Positions 7,911 through 17,400 are shown, numbered from the stretch's first letter. The stretch: DNA of 64,000 nucleotides from Dictyobacter vulcani (GCF_008974265.1 NZ_BKZW01000005.1:62001-126000); one strand, 5' to 3'. Program-made: numbers and translations. Notes: generated from the sequence alone by a model not told the origin.

Positions 7911-9380
7911 ATGCAGTCTGAACAACCTCTCAAGGTACTGATCCTTGCTGCTGAAATTGAGCCGTTTGTGAAGGTCGGTGGTATGGCGGAGATCGTGGGT
8001 GCGTTGCCGAAGGCGTTACAAGCCCTTGGGCATGATGTGCGCCTGGTGATGCCACGCTACCGTCAGGTTGATGCCGAGCATTTTCAGTTGACGACAATCC
8101 TTGATTCGATTTCTGTGCCGATGGGCAATTTTCAGGTTTCGGCTTGCGTACGGCAGGCGGAGATTGGCAATCATATCCCTGTTTATATGATTGATGTACC
8201 CCGGTATTTTGATCGTGAAAATATTTATGGTTATACCGATGATGGTGAGCGTTTTATTTTGTTCTGCCGGGCGGCTCTGGAGGCTGTGCGGGCTTTAGAT
8301 TGGTCGCCAGATATTGTGCATTGTAATGACTGGCATACGGGTATTGTGCCTAACTGGTTGCATACCCTGTATCGGGAAGATGATTTCTTTTCCCATACGG
8401 CCTCGGTCTATACGATCCATAATCTGGCCTATCAGGGCATTTTTGGTTATCGCTTGTTAGAGGTAGCCGGGGTGGCCGCCAATGGCTTTGTCTATCCACA
8501 GATCGCGGAACTGGCGAATGTGGTGGATATTATGGGGCGCGGTATCCTGTTCGCGGATGCTGTGACGACGGTGAGTGAGCGTTATGCGCAGGAGATTCTG
8601 ACGCCGACGTTCGGGGAGAAACTGGATCATATGTTGCGCTCCCGCCGCGATCGCCTGTTTGGTATTTTAAATGGGGTTGATTATCAGGAAAATAATCCGA
8701 CCACCAATAATCATATCCATACGCCATATGATGCGAACAGTCTGGATAAGCGGGCGGAGAATAAGGCGGCGCTTCAGGAGCAGGCGCACTTGCCGGTGAA
8801 GCCAGATGTGCCGCTGCTGGCGATGATTTCGCGGCTCGCCGACCAGAAGGGCTTTGATTTGTTGGCGCAAATCATTCTGCCACTATTGGCCCAGGGCGTC
8901 CAGTTTGTGCTACTGGGTGTGGGTGATCAGCATTATCATGAGATGTTCCAGAATCTGGCGGCGCGCTATCCGGATCAGGTAGCCATCTTCCTGACCTTTA
9001 ATACGGAGGTGGCGCAGCGCATCTATGCTGGCAGCGATATGCTGCTGATGCCGTCGCGCTTTGAGCCGTGTGGCACCAATCAGATGTATGCTATGCGCTA
9101 TGGCTGTGTGCCCATTGTGCGCCACGTTGGTGGTCTGGCCGATACGGTTCGGGAATATAATCCTCATACCAGCGATGGTAATGGCTTTGTCTTCCAGAAC
9201 TACGATGCCTGGGAATTCTTCGCCTCGATCGTGCGCGCCCTCGCCCTGTATCCTTTTAAGGATTTCTGGCGTACCTTGCAGTTGCGCGGCATGGAGGCCG
9301 ACCATTCCTGGCATGCCTCCGCCTTGCGTTATGTTGAAGTCTATCGTAACGCGCTGGCCTACCACCAGACGGGCAAATAA
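7911..9380 (+). CDS. glgA: glycogen synthase, ADP-glucose type (GT5)
   Basis: Adds glucose from ADP-glucose (possibly UDP-glucose) to the growing alpha-1,4-glucan. The 489-residue length is usual. The N-terminal domain starts KVLILAAEIEPFVKVGGMAE, the nucleotide-sugar binding loop, with KVGG where many members have KTGG. The C-terminal Rossmann domain has ISRLADQKGFDLL and SRFEPCGTNQMYAMRYG, the E-x7-E-type active-site segment, then VRHVGGLADTV. HCNDWHTG and YTIHNLAYQG are further signatures. A strong terminator follows at 9409-9455, so it is probably monocistronic. No other glg gene is in the window. Confidence 0.93.
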   Translation: MQSEQPLKVLILAAEIEPFVKVGGMAEIVGALPKALQALGHDVRLVMPRYRQVDAEHFQLTTILDSISVPMGNFQVSACVRQAEIGNHIPVYMIDVPRYFDRENIYGYTDDGERFILFCRAALEAVRALDWSPDIVHCNDWHTGIVPNWLHTLYREDDFFSHTASVYTIHNLAYQGIFGYRLLEVAGVAANGFVYPQIAELANVVDIMGRGILFADAVTTVSERYAQEILTPTFGEKLDHMLRSRRDRLFGILNGVDYQENNPTTNNHIHTPYDANSLDKRAENKAALQEQAHLPVKPDVPLLAMISRLADQKGFDLLAQIILPLLAQGVQFVLLGVGDQHYHEMFQNLAARYPDQVAIFLTFNTEVAQRIYAGSDMLLMPSRFEPCGTNQMYAMRYGCVPIVRHVGGLADTVREYNPHTSDGNGFVFQNYDAWEFFASIVRALALYPFKDFWRTLQLRGMEADHSWHASALRYVEVYRNALAYHQTGK

Positions 9381-9408
9381 GCCAGTCCATACAGCCAAAG
9401 GAATTTTT

Positions 9409-9455
9409 GAGAAAACTGGAAAAGAGCGACGGTTCTTTTCCAGTTTTCTCTTTGT
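9409..9455 (+). terminator. intrinsic terminator of glgA
   Basis: A 17-base perfect stem (9409-9425 with 9434-9450, starting GAGAAAACTGG) with an 8-base loop, followed by a short T-run. Confidence 0.75.
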
Positions 9456-9495
9456 GTCAGGTATTGTTATAGACAGAGAGGAAGTTATGCCATTC

Positions 9496-9548
9496 AATCG
9501 TGTGAGCGAAGCTAGCCGCGGTTGAGCGGCGTTCACGATTGCTTTTTA
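9496..9548 (+). terminator. second hairpin with T-run; copy 1 of a repeated terminator-like element
   Basis: AATCGTG (9496-9502) pairs with CACGATT (9534-9540), followed by GCTTTTT. A closely related element with the same flanks occurs at 42811-42846, so this is a dispersed terminator-like repeat, not a unique site. Confidence 0.55.
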
Positions 9549-9637
9549 ATATGCTGTGGGCCGTTGACGTTTTTTGGGACGCATTTTATAATAATGCAGC
9601 ACACTCACGGCATAACAAATAGTGCAGGGATTGATTG

Positions 9638-10528
9638 ATGCGTGCTACCTTTAAAAGTAGGCATGGTATCAATGGTTGTGGAAGGGAGGAGGCATTGGTT
9701 GCCAAATACTACTCTGATGTTAATCAGCGACGCTCACATTTACTAAAGGTGTTTGAATCGCTGCCCACATATGATTCACAGGATTTCTGGCCTACGGTCG
9801 AACAGACGGATTTTCCACGTGAGGTGTTAGTGAAGTCAGCGCGGGTGGCGCGTCAAATGCAGCTGGAAGCGATCGGCAAGAAGCTTGCGTCCATTATCAT
9901 TATACGTTCTTCAGCGAAAAATGAGTTTTGGGCCAAAAGTATTGCACGCAAATGCTACGGGCTTGGCTGGGATGAGCAGCGGAATATGGGACTCGATTTA
10001 TGCGCTGATTTAAATGAAGCGATCCTGAAGGCCGTCCAGGATGTTCAGCGCCACTTCTGGGAAGAAAACTTTGTGCATTGCCTTAACTATGAGCGTATGC
10101 ATGTCTATCGCTCCTTCATGTTACGCGAAGGACGTCTGAATACTGCCCATGTCGAGAAGAGCCGGCGTGTCCCCCGCAGTCTGATGTATCGCCTCGACGA
10201 TATGGTTGCGTATTCTGATGCTTTACATAATCCTTATGAAATCGAGGATGAGCAGGCATACGCCATCTTTCACGCGATCGACTCCAGTTTCTTAGTGGAT
10301 ATCGTCAAGCGCCTCCCCAAGCGCCTGGCCGAAGTAGTTCTTCTGTCGTACTGGGAAGACAAAACCGAAAAAGACATTGCTTCGCGTCTCGGTGTTTCCG
10401 ACCGCACCGTGCGTAACCGCCTGCAAGTCGCCATCCGTGTTTTATCCCAGGCCCTCATTTGCGAACCCGACTGTTCGCCATACATCCCCCACGTGCACCA
10501 GTCGGACCCGGATAGCTTGAACAAATAA
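9638..10528 (+). CDS. RNA polymerase sigma factor, sigma-70 family, divergent
   Basis: A 296-residue protein whose C-terminal part reads as sigma region 4: VLLSYWEDKTEKDIASRLGV then SDRTVRNRLQVAIRVLSQ, a helix-turn-helix for the -35 element. The middle (FWAKSIARKCYGLGWDEQRN and onward) sits where region 2 would be but is strongly diverged. The N-terminal 80 residues are not recognised. I start at ATG 9638 (AGGGA at 9626-9630); an in-frame TTG is one codon before. No anti-sigma gene is adjacent. Such orphan, variant sigma factors are numerous in Ktedonobacteria; its regulon is unknown. Confidence 0.75.
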   Translation: MRATFKSRHGINGCGREEALVAKYYSDVNQRRSHLLKVFESLPTYDSQDFWPTVEQTDFPREVLVKSARVARQMQLEAIGKKLASIIIIRSSAKNEFWAKSIARKCYGLGWDEQRNMGLDLCADLNEAILKAVQDVQRHFWEENFVHCLNYERMHVYRSFMLREGRLNTAHVEKSRRVPRSLMYRLDDMVAYSDALHNPYEIEDEQAYAIFHAIDSSFLVDIVKRLPKRLAEVVLLSYWEDKTEKDIASRLGVSDRTVRNRLQVAIRVLSQALICEPDCSPYIPHVHQSDPDSLNK

Positions 10529-10540
10529 TTCTATATCCAT

Positions 10541-10601
10541 CGACATATCAGCACCTGCAGATCAGCCTGCTTTCGCTTGCTCCTGTCTGGACTGATATGT
10601 C
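10541..10601. repeat. inverted repeat after the sigma gene
   Basis: GACATATCAG (10541-10550) and CTGATATGTC (10592-10601) are perfect 10-base arms around a 41-base loop. It lies 12 bases after the sigma-factor stop and could form a terminator or an mRNA end structure; no T-run follows. Confidence 0.35.
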
Positions 10602-10713
10602 ATACTACCGGTAATGGTAGGTCTGGCTCTTGCGGCCAATTTATTCAACGTAGCGGTAGCGCTTGTCGCTGCACCCTTTTCGTGTACGAGTGGATAGGAA
10701 GAAGGTTCGACAG

Positions 10714-10953
10714 ATGGCTTTTGTGGATTGTTCGATGGGATGTAGTGGTCCTATGTGGCTGGCGGCCCTGCTGGATCTTGGAGTCTCGCTGGAGGTGATA
10801 AAGCGCGCCCTGGCAGCGGTGGGGGTGGATTCCTATCAACTGGAGTCGGGCAGGGTTGCGCCTTATAGCATAACAGGCATGCATCTGACCCTGAAGAGTC
10901 ATGAACTGGAGACCTTTCGTTCGTTGGGGAGTGGGAGGAGATCTTGCAGGTAG
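10714..10953 (+). CDS. larC: LarC-like protein, N-terminal part (separated by a -1 frame change)
   Basis: Starts MAFVDCSMGCSGPMWLAALLDLG, matching the LarC (DUF111) N-terminus whose usual form has DCFSGISGDM; here the GDM motif is GPM. The frame ends at TAG 10951-10953. Homology continues in the -1 frame: after GGGG at 10926-10929 the other frame reads EWEEIL and then joins the C-terminal gene. LarC inserts nickel into the pincer cofactor of lactate racemase and related enzymes, using CTP. In Lactobacillus plantarum LarC is made by programmed frameshifting, so the split could be real, but a lost G in the run is equally possible. ATG 10714 has GAAGG at 10701-10705. Confidence 0.6.
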   Translation: MAFVDCSMGCSGPMWLAALLDLGVSLEVIKRALAAVGVDSYQLESGRVAPYSITGMHLTLKSHELETFRSLGSGRRSCR

Positions 10954-11966
10954 GGGCTTTACCGGAACTGGTGCTGACTCGTGTGCTGGCTTGCCTGCAT
11001 CGCATGGCTGAGGCCAGGGCAATCGTGCGCGAAATAGCTGCCTCTAAAGTCCAGTTTTCTTCCAGGAGCGTGGCGGAACTTGTGGCGATCCTTACTGGTC
11101 TATTTGAGCTCCAGATCACTGAGCTTTATGCTTCCTGGCTACCATTGGTGATGGGAGCCGAGGAGAAGGATGGACAGATTGACTCTGCCTTCACGTTAGA
11201 GATCTTGCGCGGCAGTGGAGCGCGCTGGCAGCCAACCAATGAGACCGTCACGCTGGTAACTCCTGTGGGGGCGGCTCTGCTGGCCACCTGCGCGCGCTTT
11301 GATACACCAGACTTCTCTATTGAACGGATTGGCTATGGCGTTGGTCTTCGTCACAATGCCACGCCTCTCGCTATGCGCCTCTATCTAAGCCCGGCCGACG
11401 AAGTGAAGCGGCCGGCCACTATGCGTCTCTATCTGGACCCAGCCGTTGAAATGGAAAAGTCTGCCAGTGTAGAGGGAGCCGATACCGATTGGGTCGCGGT
11501 GATTGAATCCCATCTGGATACCATGACCGGTGAGCTCCTGGGAGGACTGATGGAGCGCCTCTTTACCCTTGGAGCGCTGGACGTAACCTATACCCCCATC
11601 CAGATGAAAAAGAATCGCCCGGCCACGCTCCTGACGGTCATTTGTCCACTATCCATGGGGGATGAGTTGGCTCTGATATTGTTGCGCGAGACCACCACCC
11701 TGGGTGTGCGCATCCAGCCTATTCGTCGCCTCAAAGCACAGCGCGAACAGGTGCAGATCCAGACGGTGCTGGGTCCGATGCTGGTCAAGATCAAGCGCCT
11801 GGGCACGCAACTGATCAGTGCCTCCCCTGAATATGAAGAATGCCAGCGCATCGCTACCGCACGCCAGATCCCACTGGCCGAGGTCTATGAGGTTGCACGA
11901 GATGCTATCAAAAACGCTATAATAGAGAAAAAGGATGATAGAGACACTGCCGAAAAGGAAAAGTAA
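10944..11966 (+). CDS. larC: LarC-like nickel insertion protein, main and C-terminal part
   Basis: A 340-residue frame from TTG 10944, preceded by GGGAGGAG, so it could also be translated independently. The stretches TLVTPVGAALLATCARFDTP, IERIGYGVGLR, LDTMTGELLGGLMERLFTLGALDV and TPIQMKKNRP match the conserved LarC core and the CTP-binding C-terminal domain; ASPEYEECQRIA is a further family signature. However, the usual His-rich stretch and the HEVGA-DS motif are absent (QFSSRSVAELV stands there), which together with GPM in the N-terminal part suggests a diverged or inactive paralogue. No larB or larE is in the window. It ends 12 bases before the DUF1992 gene, probably one operon. Confidence 0.7.
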   Translation: MQVGALPELVLTRVLACLHRMAEARAIVREIAASKVQFSSRSVAELVAILTGLFELQITELYASWLPLVMGAEEKDGQIDSAFTLEILRGSGARWQPTNETVTLVTPVGAALLATCARFDTPDFSIERIGYGVGLRHNATPLAMRLYLSPADEVKRPATMRLYLDPAVEMEKSASVEGADTDWVAVIESHLDTMTGELLGGLMERLFTLGALDVTYTPIQMKKNRPATLLTVICPLSMGDELALILLRETTTLGVRIQPIRRLKAQREQVQIQTVLGPMLVKIKRLGTQLISASPEYEECQRIATARQIPLAEVYEVARDAIKNAIIEKKDDRDTAEKEK

Positions 11967-11978
11967 GGAGTTTTTCCG

Positions 11979-12521
11979 ATGGATTTTGTTGATTGGCGGA
12001 AAAGAACAGACAATCCCTTAACGGATACCGCAGAGCAGCAGCCTACCTATCGTGGTCGGCGTATGGGCGATTATGTTGAAGAGCAGATCCGTGAAGCCCA
12101 GGAACGCGGTGATTTTGATAACCTGAAAGGTATAGGGAAGCCACTGCAACTGGATACGCAGCCGCGTGATGAGCATAGTATGGCTAATGGCTTGCTCAAG
12201 AGTAATGGCTATGTGCCCTTTGAGATTGAATTACAGCGCCAGATTGATAGTGCGCTCGAACGTACGACTGCCAGAACCAACCTCTTGATTACACGCCGGC
12301 AAAAGCTAGCCAGACGCCGCATTGCCCCCTTTGAAAGCGAGAAGCGCGGCTTTAATGCCGCCGTTGAGAAGGCCTTGATTGAATACGATCAAGAACTGCG
12401 CCAGATCAACAGCAAAATACTCACCCTCAACCTCTCCACACCCCCCGCGATGCATCGCCCGATCCTCAAAGTCGGCGAACTGGTAGAAGCCTTCCGTGAG
12501 GCCTGCCCACTTTTATTGTAA
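11979..12521 (+). CDS. DUF1992 / DnaJC28-type conserved domain protein
   Basis: A 180-residue protein with the DUF1992 signature GDFDNLKGIGKPL, followed by NGYVPFEIELQRQID. The family occurs from bacteria to human DNAJC28, where this domain follows a J domain, but no J domain is present here and no biochemical role is established. The C-terminal half is charged and probably helical. AAGGAG lies just before ATG 11979. A palindromic repeat begins directly at the stop codon. Confidence 0.8.
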   Translation: MDFVDWRKRTDNPLTDTAEQQPTYRGRRMGDYVEEQIREAQERGDFDNLKGIGKPLQLDTQPRDEHSMANGLLKSNGYVPFEIELQRQIDSALERTTARTNLLITRRQKLARRRIAPFESEKRGFNAAVEKALIEYDQELRQINSKILTLNLSTPPAMHRPILKVGELVEAFREACPLLL

Positions 12522-12867
12522 CGGCAGCGCTTGTCGCCAATACGTTTCGCTTAAGCCCAGGGACGGTTTGATCCTTAGAGGAGATGAACGAAAGTAGGTT
12601 CGACCCTTTGGGTCGATTGGTTCCCTACATACTATCCTTGCTTGACCATGAGCAAGCTATGACATGTTAGGCAATGCATTCGTGGGGGGGGAGACAATCG
12701 ACCCAAAGGGTCGAACCTACCATTTGTATCTCTCTTGATCATTTTTGCATGCGTTGCTTCATGATCATGCCACCATTGTAGCCATTCCATCCATAACCGA
12801 AACGTATTGGCGCTTGCCGCTGCGACCAGTTCGCGTCCGAGCAGGTATCCCGACAAGCGCTTCTTGC
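12522..12867. repeat. nested palindromic repeat element (346 bp) containing a GTAGGTTCG hairpin pair
   Basis: Begins at the base after the DUF1992 stop with CGGCAGCGCTTGTCGCCAAT and carries the partner CGAAACGTATTGGCGCTTG at about 12798. Another end-like motif, CCGACAAGCGCTT, is at 12849-12861. Inside, 25-base arms at 12594-12618 and 12696-12720 are perfect reverse complements, and each arm is itself a hairpin (TCGACCC-TTT-GGGTCGA). The outer ends match those of the elements at 21356-22140 and 59613-60182. No open frame of interest. Confidence 0.75.
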
Positions 12868-12881
12868 ATAAAATTGTCTAA

Positions 12882-13223
12882 GGTGTTGAGCTTGAGTGTC
12901 ACGTTGTTCTTACTTGCGATAGAGCTGATTGGGATAAGGATAAGCGATTAAAGCCATTTCGCATTCAGTCGCCTCTCATTGTTGTTGAGGTCTTATCTCC
13001 AACGACAGAGAGATATGATCGTGGAGAGAAGTTTGCACGCTACCAATCTTGTCCAAGCTTAGAAGTATACATCCTGGTGAGCCAGAATGAGCGCTATGCC
13101 GAAGTCTACCGAAAAGCGACAAATTGGAGGCAGGAACGTTTCTCGGAGAATGAGGTTATCAAATTAGATCAACTTGATTTAGAATTACCCCTCGAAGAGA
13201 TTTATGAAGGCGTTCTCTCGTAG
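12882..13223 (+). pseudogene. Uma2-family endonuclease (PD-(D/E)XK, DUF820) fragment, 5' end lost
   Basis: The frame ending at TAG 13221-13223 is open from 12882 and reads VVLTCDRADW, then SPLIVVEVLSPTTERYDRGEKFARY and LEVYILVSQNERYAEVYRK, ending ELPLEEIYEGVLS. VVEVLSPTTE-x-YDRGEKF-x-xY is the Uma2 family signature containing the catalytic E-x-K-type region. A full gene is about 180-200 codons; about 110 remain and no start codon with a ribosome binding site is present. The 5' part is missing where the palindromic element at 12522-12867 ends, so the element or an associated deletion probably truncated it. The family's cellular role is unclear. Confidence 0.75.
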
Positions 13224-13336
13224 GTTCGGGGCTTGACCCCGATTTCTCGCTTTGGAAGCGATTCCCTTGCTTCGCGTGATCTTGGTGCGGTGAGGTTTGT
13301 ATAGGGGGGCCAATCGGGTGCAAGCCCCGAACCTAC
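13220..13336. repeat. GTAGGTTCG-type inverted repeat pair
   Basis: Arms at 13220-13244 and 13312-13336 begin GTAGGTTCG and are reverse complements with only a few mismatches; each arm folds on itself as TCGGGG-CTTGA-CCCCGA. It overlaps the last bases of the Uma2 fragment. Same family as the arms at 12594, 21861 and 33532 but with a different, still self-complementary core. Confidence 0.7.
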
Positions 13337-13363
13337 ATGCATGGTGGAAAAGGCATAAAAAAA

Positions 13364-13435
13364 AGCCGAAGGTCGGATTTGAACCGACGACCCACGCTTT
13401 ACGAAAGCGTTGCTCTACCCCTGAGCTACATCGGC
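13364..13435 (-). tRNA. tRNA-Thr (anticodon CGU)
   Basis: On the minus strand the acceptor GCCGATG pairs with CTTCGGC (one mismatch). The D loop is TAGCTCAGGGGTAGAGCA, the anticodon stem ACGCT/AGCGT encloses TTCGTAA with anticodon CGT reading ACG, and the T arm has GGTTCAAATCC. CCA is not encoded. A run of eight T residues follows on the minus strand. Confidence 0.93.
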
Positions 13436-13494
13436 GGGTATTGTTTCAAGAAAGAGGACATCATAAGTTATGCCAACTTCTCTTAACACTGCCG

Positions 13495-13523
13495 ATTATA
13501 CCTGTAAACCTATGCCATGTCAA
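13495..13523 (-). promoter_or_regulatory. consensus promoter for tRNA-Thr
   Basis: Read on the minus strand: TTGACA (13523-13518), 17 bases, TATAAT (13500-13495), a perfect sigma-70-type promoter. Initiation would be about 50 bases before the tRNA 5' end. Confidence 0.85.
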
Positions 13524-13578
13524 GCGCTTTTAAAGCAAATTTTCTCTCCATCTCAAAATCGCTAGCTTTCACTTAATT

Positions 13579-13632
13579 GATGAGTGGTGTGGTGGTAGGT
13601 GCCCGCGGACACCTACCACCACACCACTCATC
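13579..13632. repeat. perfect 23-bp hairpin
   Basis: Arms 13579-13601 and 13610-13632 (starting GATGAGTGGTGTGGTGG) are perfectly complementary around the loop CCCGCGGA. It lies between the divergent tRNA-Thr promoter and rdgB and has no T-run, so it is not a standard terminator. Confidence 0.7.
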
Positions 13633-13755
13633 ATAAAACTGTGAGCGCCGCAGGCGCGAGCTTCCGTGGGGCAGTTATAGTTCAAGTGCATTTTCTTATT
13701 TTGAATTGATGCATTTCATAGTAATTTTTTGTGTTTAAATACAGAAATGTTCATC

Positions 13756-13784
13756 TCGACAACTCTACCATGGTATGGTAGAAT
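13756..13784 (+). promoter_or_regulatory. candidate promoter for rdgB
   Basis: TCGACA (13756-13761) and TAGAAT (13779-13784), spacer 17, each one base from consensus, 41 bases before the rdgB start. Confidence 0.5.
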
Positions 13785-13824
13785 AGAGGCCAACGTTTCG
13801 ATCCCACCTAGTTTGGAGTTTTGT

Positions 13825-14439
13825 ATGCGCGTCCTATTGGTGGCAACCACAAATCGTCATAAGTTGGAAGAATATCGAGCAATATTTCAGGATTTACCCT
13901 ATCAATTGCTCTCTCTAACGGACCTCGGTATTGATTTTGATGTAGAAGAGACTGGTACGACCTTTCAGGAAAATGCGGAACTAAAAGCTCTGGCATATGC
14001 ACGTGCCGCAGGTGTACTGGCGCTGGCTGATGATTCAGGGCTGGAAATTGATGCTCTTGGTGGAGCTCCGGGTGTGTATTCCGCTCGCTTTGCGGGTGTC
14101 GATACGCCATACGAGAAACGTTTTCCGCTTCTCTTTGATCGCTTGCGCGATGTCCCTCCGGAGCAATGGACCGCCCGCTTCAGGTGTGTTATTACCATCG
14201 CTGAGCCTTCCGGATATCATCAGAGTGTTGATGGGTCGATTGAAGGCATGATTACGAATCCACCTCGTGGTGCCAACGGATTTGGCTATGATCCTATCTT
14301 CCTGGTTCCCGAACTCGGAAAGACAACTGCTGAACTTCCACCAGCGCAGAAAAACCAGATTAGCCATCGCGGACGAGCGGCGCTGAAAGCTCATGCCGTG
14401 CTGGAAAACTGGTCACCATCTCCTTTGCCTCCTCAATAG
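13825..14439 (+). CDS. rdgB: XTP/dITP diphosphatase (RdgB/HAM1)
   Basis: Removes ITP, dITP and XTP from the nucleotide pool by cleaving pyrophosphate. The 204-residue length is typical. Motifs: ATTNRHKLEEY (phosphate binding), ADDSGLEIDALGGAPGVYSA (metal and base pocket), NGFGYDPIF and the C-terminal SHRGRA. I start at ATG 13825 with GGAG at 13815-13818; 32 further upstream codons are open but do not resemble the family. It is followed 56 bases later by the DnaQ-DinG gene, giving a nucleic-acid housekeeping pair. Confidence 0.93.
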   Translation: MRVLLVATTNRHKLEEYRAIFQDLPYQLLSLTDLGIDFDVEETGTTFQENAELKALAYARAAGVLALADDSGLEIDALGGAPGVYSARFAGVDTPYEKRFPLLFDRLRDVPPEQWTARFRCVITIAEPSGYHQSVDGSIEGMITNPPRGANGFGYDPIFLVPELGKTTAELPPAQKNQISHRGRAALKAHAVLENWSPSPLPPQ

Positions 14440-14495
14440 GTATGGAGATGCTATTCGTTCAATGTAGTCGAGAGAGCGTGAGGAACAGATAACCT

Positions 14496-17400
14496 ATGGC
14501 GAAGAGATCTGCCATTCGTGTTGCCCTTGATTTAGAGACGACCGGTTTACATCCCGAGCAAGACACAATCCTGGAGATTGCTGCGGTAAAGTTTCAAGGG
14601 ACTGAAGTCATCGATACATTAGAGACTTTTGTGGCTCCCGGTCGTCCCATTCCTTATCGTGTGCAGCGCTTGACTGGTATTAAGCCAGAGCATCTGACCG
14701 GCGCTCCTCCGTTTTCTGCGGTTGCCAGGGATTTGCAGGATTTCCTTGGTGATCTTCCTATTGTTGGACATAGCATTCCTTTTGATGCCAGTTTCTTGCG
14801 CATGCGTGGTATCGCGCGCTCGAATCCTCTGGTTGATACGTTTGAGATGGCGACTGTCTTGTTGCCCTCGCTGGTCAGCTATAATCTGGGACAGGTCGCT
14901 GAGGCCCTGGGGGTGCGTGTGCCGCATGATCGCCATCGCGCTATGGTTGATACAGTGCTGGCTATGGAAGTCTTTAATGTTTTGCACCAGCGGCTGCAGG
15001 ATGTTGATCTGGATGTGCTGAACGACCTGGCGAATCTTGATGCGCCGCGCTCCTGGCCTTTGTTGCATTTCTTTCGGCAGGAGTTGCGTGAGCGCCAGGA
15101 GCGTGATGGGGTCGTAGGCCGCCTCTCCCGGGGGAGTCTGGGGGATCGCTTCGCGGCCCAGCTTGGCATGGATCCACGTGTCCTCTCTTTTGCGGTTGGT
15201 CGCGAGCCTGACAGTGCCGCGCAACCCTCTACTCCTCCTGCTATTCCGGCTCCTGATCTTCCTCTCAGCGTCGTTGCTTCCGAGCAGACAGAGAATCCAC
15301 AACTGGCCAGTACCCGCAGTGCCGTGCGCCAATCTCTGGAGCAGCGTACCCCGTTGCTCTTAGAGCTTACGCTGGGTGGACATGATTATAACGCTGCCTT
15401 GCGACCGGTGCTTGAGTGGTTGGCTGAAGAATCTGGTCCTGAGGATCCTCCGCGCCGTTTGGTGCTTGCCTGTGTGAACCAACAGTATGCTCGCCGCCTG
15501 ATCGATACTATCCTCCCTCGCCTCCAGGCTCAACTCCATTCTCAGATTCCGGTGGCGTATCTGGCGGAACATGGTGGCTATCTCTGCACCCATCGCTGGT
15601 TTGGTGCTGCTATGCGTCGTACCAGTGGTGAACTGACTGCCGAGCAGGCGCGTGGTCTGGCCAAGTTGCGGCTCTGGACGCACGAGACGCTCCATGGGGA
15701 TCGTAGTGAGCTGACCCTGTTGCAGCAAGAGATATCGGCCTGGGAAAGAATCTCGTCTGATTTTGAGCAGAAGCGCTCGCTTGATCCACGTTTTGAGAAA
15801 AGCTATCAACGCTGCACCTATCGGCGTAAAGGTTATTGTTTTGTCGAGCTGGCCGAGAAGCGTGTGAAGGCCGCGCAACTCGTGGTGACGACCCATACCG
15901 GCCTCTTCGATGACCTGTCCCTGTCCCAACCTCTGCTGGCTGATTTTGATCGCCGCTTGATTTTGGATGCGGATTTGCTGGAAGAAGAGAATATTCGCTG
16001 GGGGGGATCAGAGTTTGATCAACTGCAGGTGTTGCGGCTGCTGAATACGATTGGTACTGAACTGCCTGATGGACGCTATCAGGGCCTATTGGCGCTGGCG
16101 GCCCCGGCTTTGCGGGTGAATGGTCCTGGCGGTCTGTCTACGACCCTGACGGTGACGAAAGCCGAGCTGGATCAGCGCTTACTGCAGTGGTTTCAGTGCT
16201 TGCGGCAGGCACGCATGTCGGTTGAACGCTTATTTGCGGCCTTCCTGGGACTGGTAGAAGATTTTGCTCAGGGTGGCAAGGGGCGCTCGGAAGGTGCACA
16301 TCGACCGAATGCCCGTGGCAATGAACGTGCGGATCAACCTCTGCGCATTAATGGAAATATTCGTCAGCTCAGTTCGTGGAATGAAGCTGAACAGGCCTGG
16401 CAGCAGGCGGCGCAGCGTTTGCGGGCTGTAATTGATGTGGCGAATCTGGCTGAAAAAACTATCCTTTCAGCGCAACAGGGTCGGCGTAAGCCTGAGCAGG
16501 GGAGTGGTGAGGATAGTTCTGTGGCCAGTGAACTGGTGGGTGCGGCCTACAAATTGGGCGAAATGGTACAGATGGTCCAGCAGGCGATGTCTACTGCTGA
16601 AAGCGATATGGTCTACTGGCTGCGCACACCACCGATGCCGATGTCGCCAGCACAGCAGCATGCGGCCAGGAAGGCGGCTGATCCCGGCACTGGTTCATTA
16701 GCGGTTGAGCACGCGCCGGTTTTATATTCTCAACTGGTGCAGACTTCAAATATGCTCAGGCGCTTGTTGTTGCAGGATCAATCCGGTACGATCTTTGTGG
16801 GTACTGCGTTAGCGGTTGACAGCTCGTTCGGCTTTGCTCGTCAGCGTCTGGGACTTGAGCAGGAGGCGATTCCTGAGCGTTCGGTGACGGCGGATCATGC
16901 CGAGCAGACGCTGCTTTATTTGCCCAATGATGTCCCTGAGCCAAATTCGCCCCAATATCAACGCCATGTCGATGAGGCTCTGATCAATATCGCTACGGCC
17001 CTTGAAGGGCAGGTGGTGGCCCTTTTCACTTCCCACGCCGCTTTACGCAGCACCTATACCGCGATCAAGCCGATTCTGGAAGCGCGCGATATCCTGGTCC
17101 TGGGACAGGGTGCAGACGGTTCGCCGCGTCAACTCTGGCAGGTTTTCCAATCCCAGCAGCGTGTGGTCATTCTGGGCACGGGCAGCTTTTGGGATAGCAT
17201 GGATGAGGTGGTGCGACCGCCGGCCTGTCTGTTTGTGGCTCGTTTGCCCATGCCGGTCTTGAATGATCCACCCATTGCGGCGCGGGCCGAGCAATATTCA
17301 GATCAATTGCATCAACTGACTGTCCCGATGGCGACGCTGCGTGTGCGGCGGGTGATTGATCGCTTTATGTGGGGCAATCAGAGCGGCCGGAATATTGTCG

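Noticed and set aside
10640..10690. Another palindromic element end before the LarC-like gene (TAGCGGTAGCGCTTGTCGC)
   Set aside because: Resembles the element ends at 12522 and 59619 but only about 20 bases match and no partner arm was found; too weak to list.
12522..13336. CRISPR array
   Set aside because: Repeats here are inverted, few, of different families and not regularly spaced with unique spacers; no cas genes anywhere in the window. The TPR-CHAT gene alone is not evidence for type III-E.
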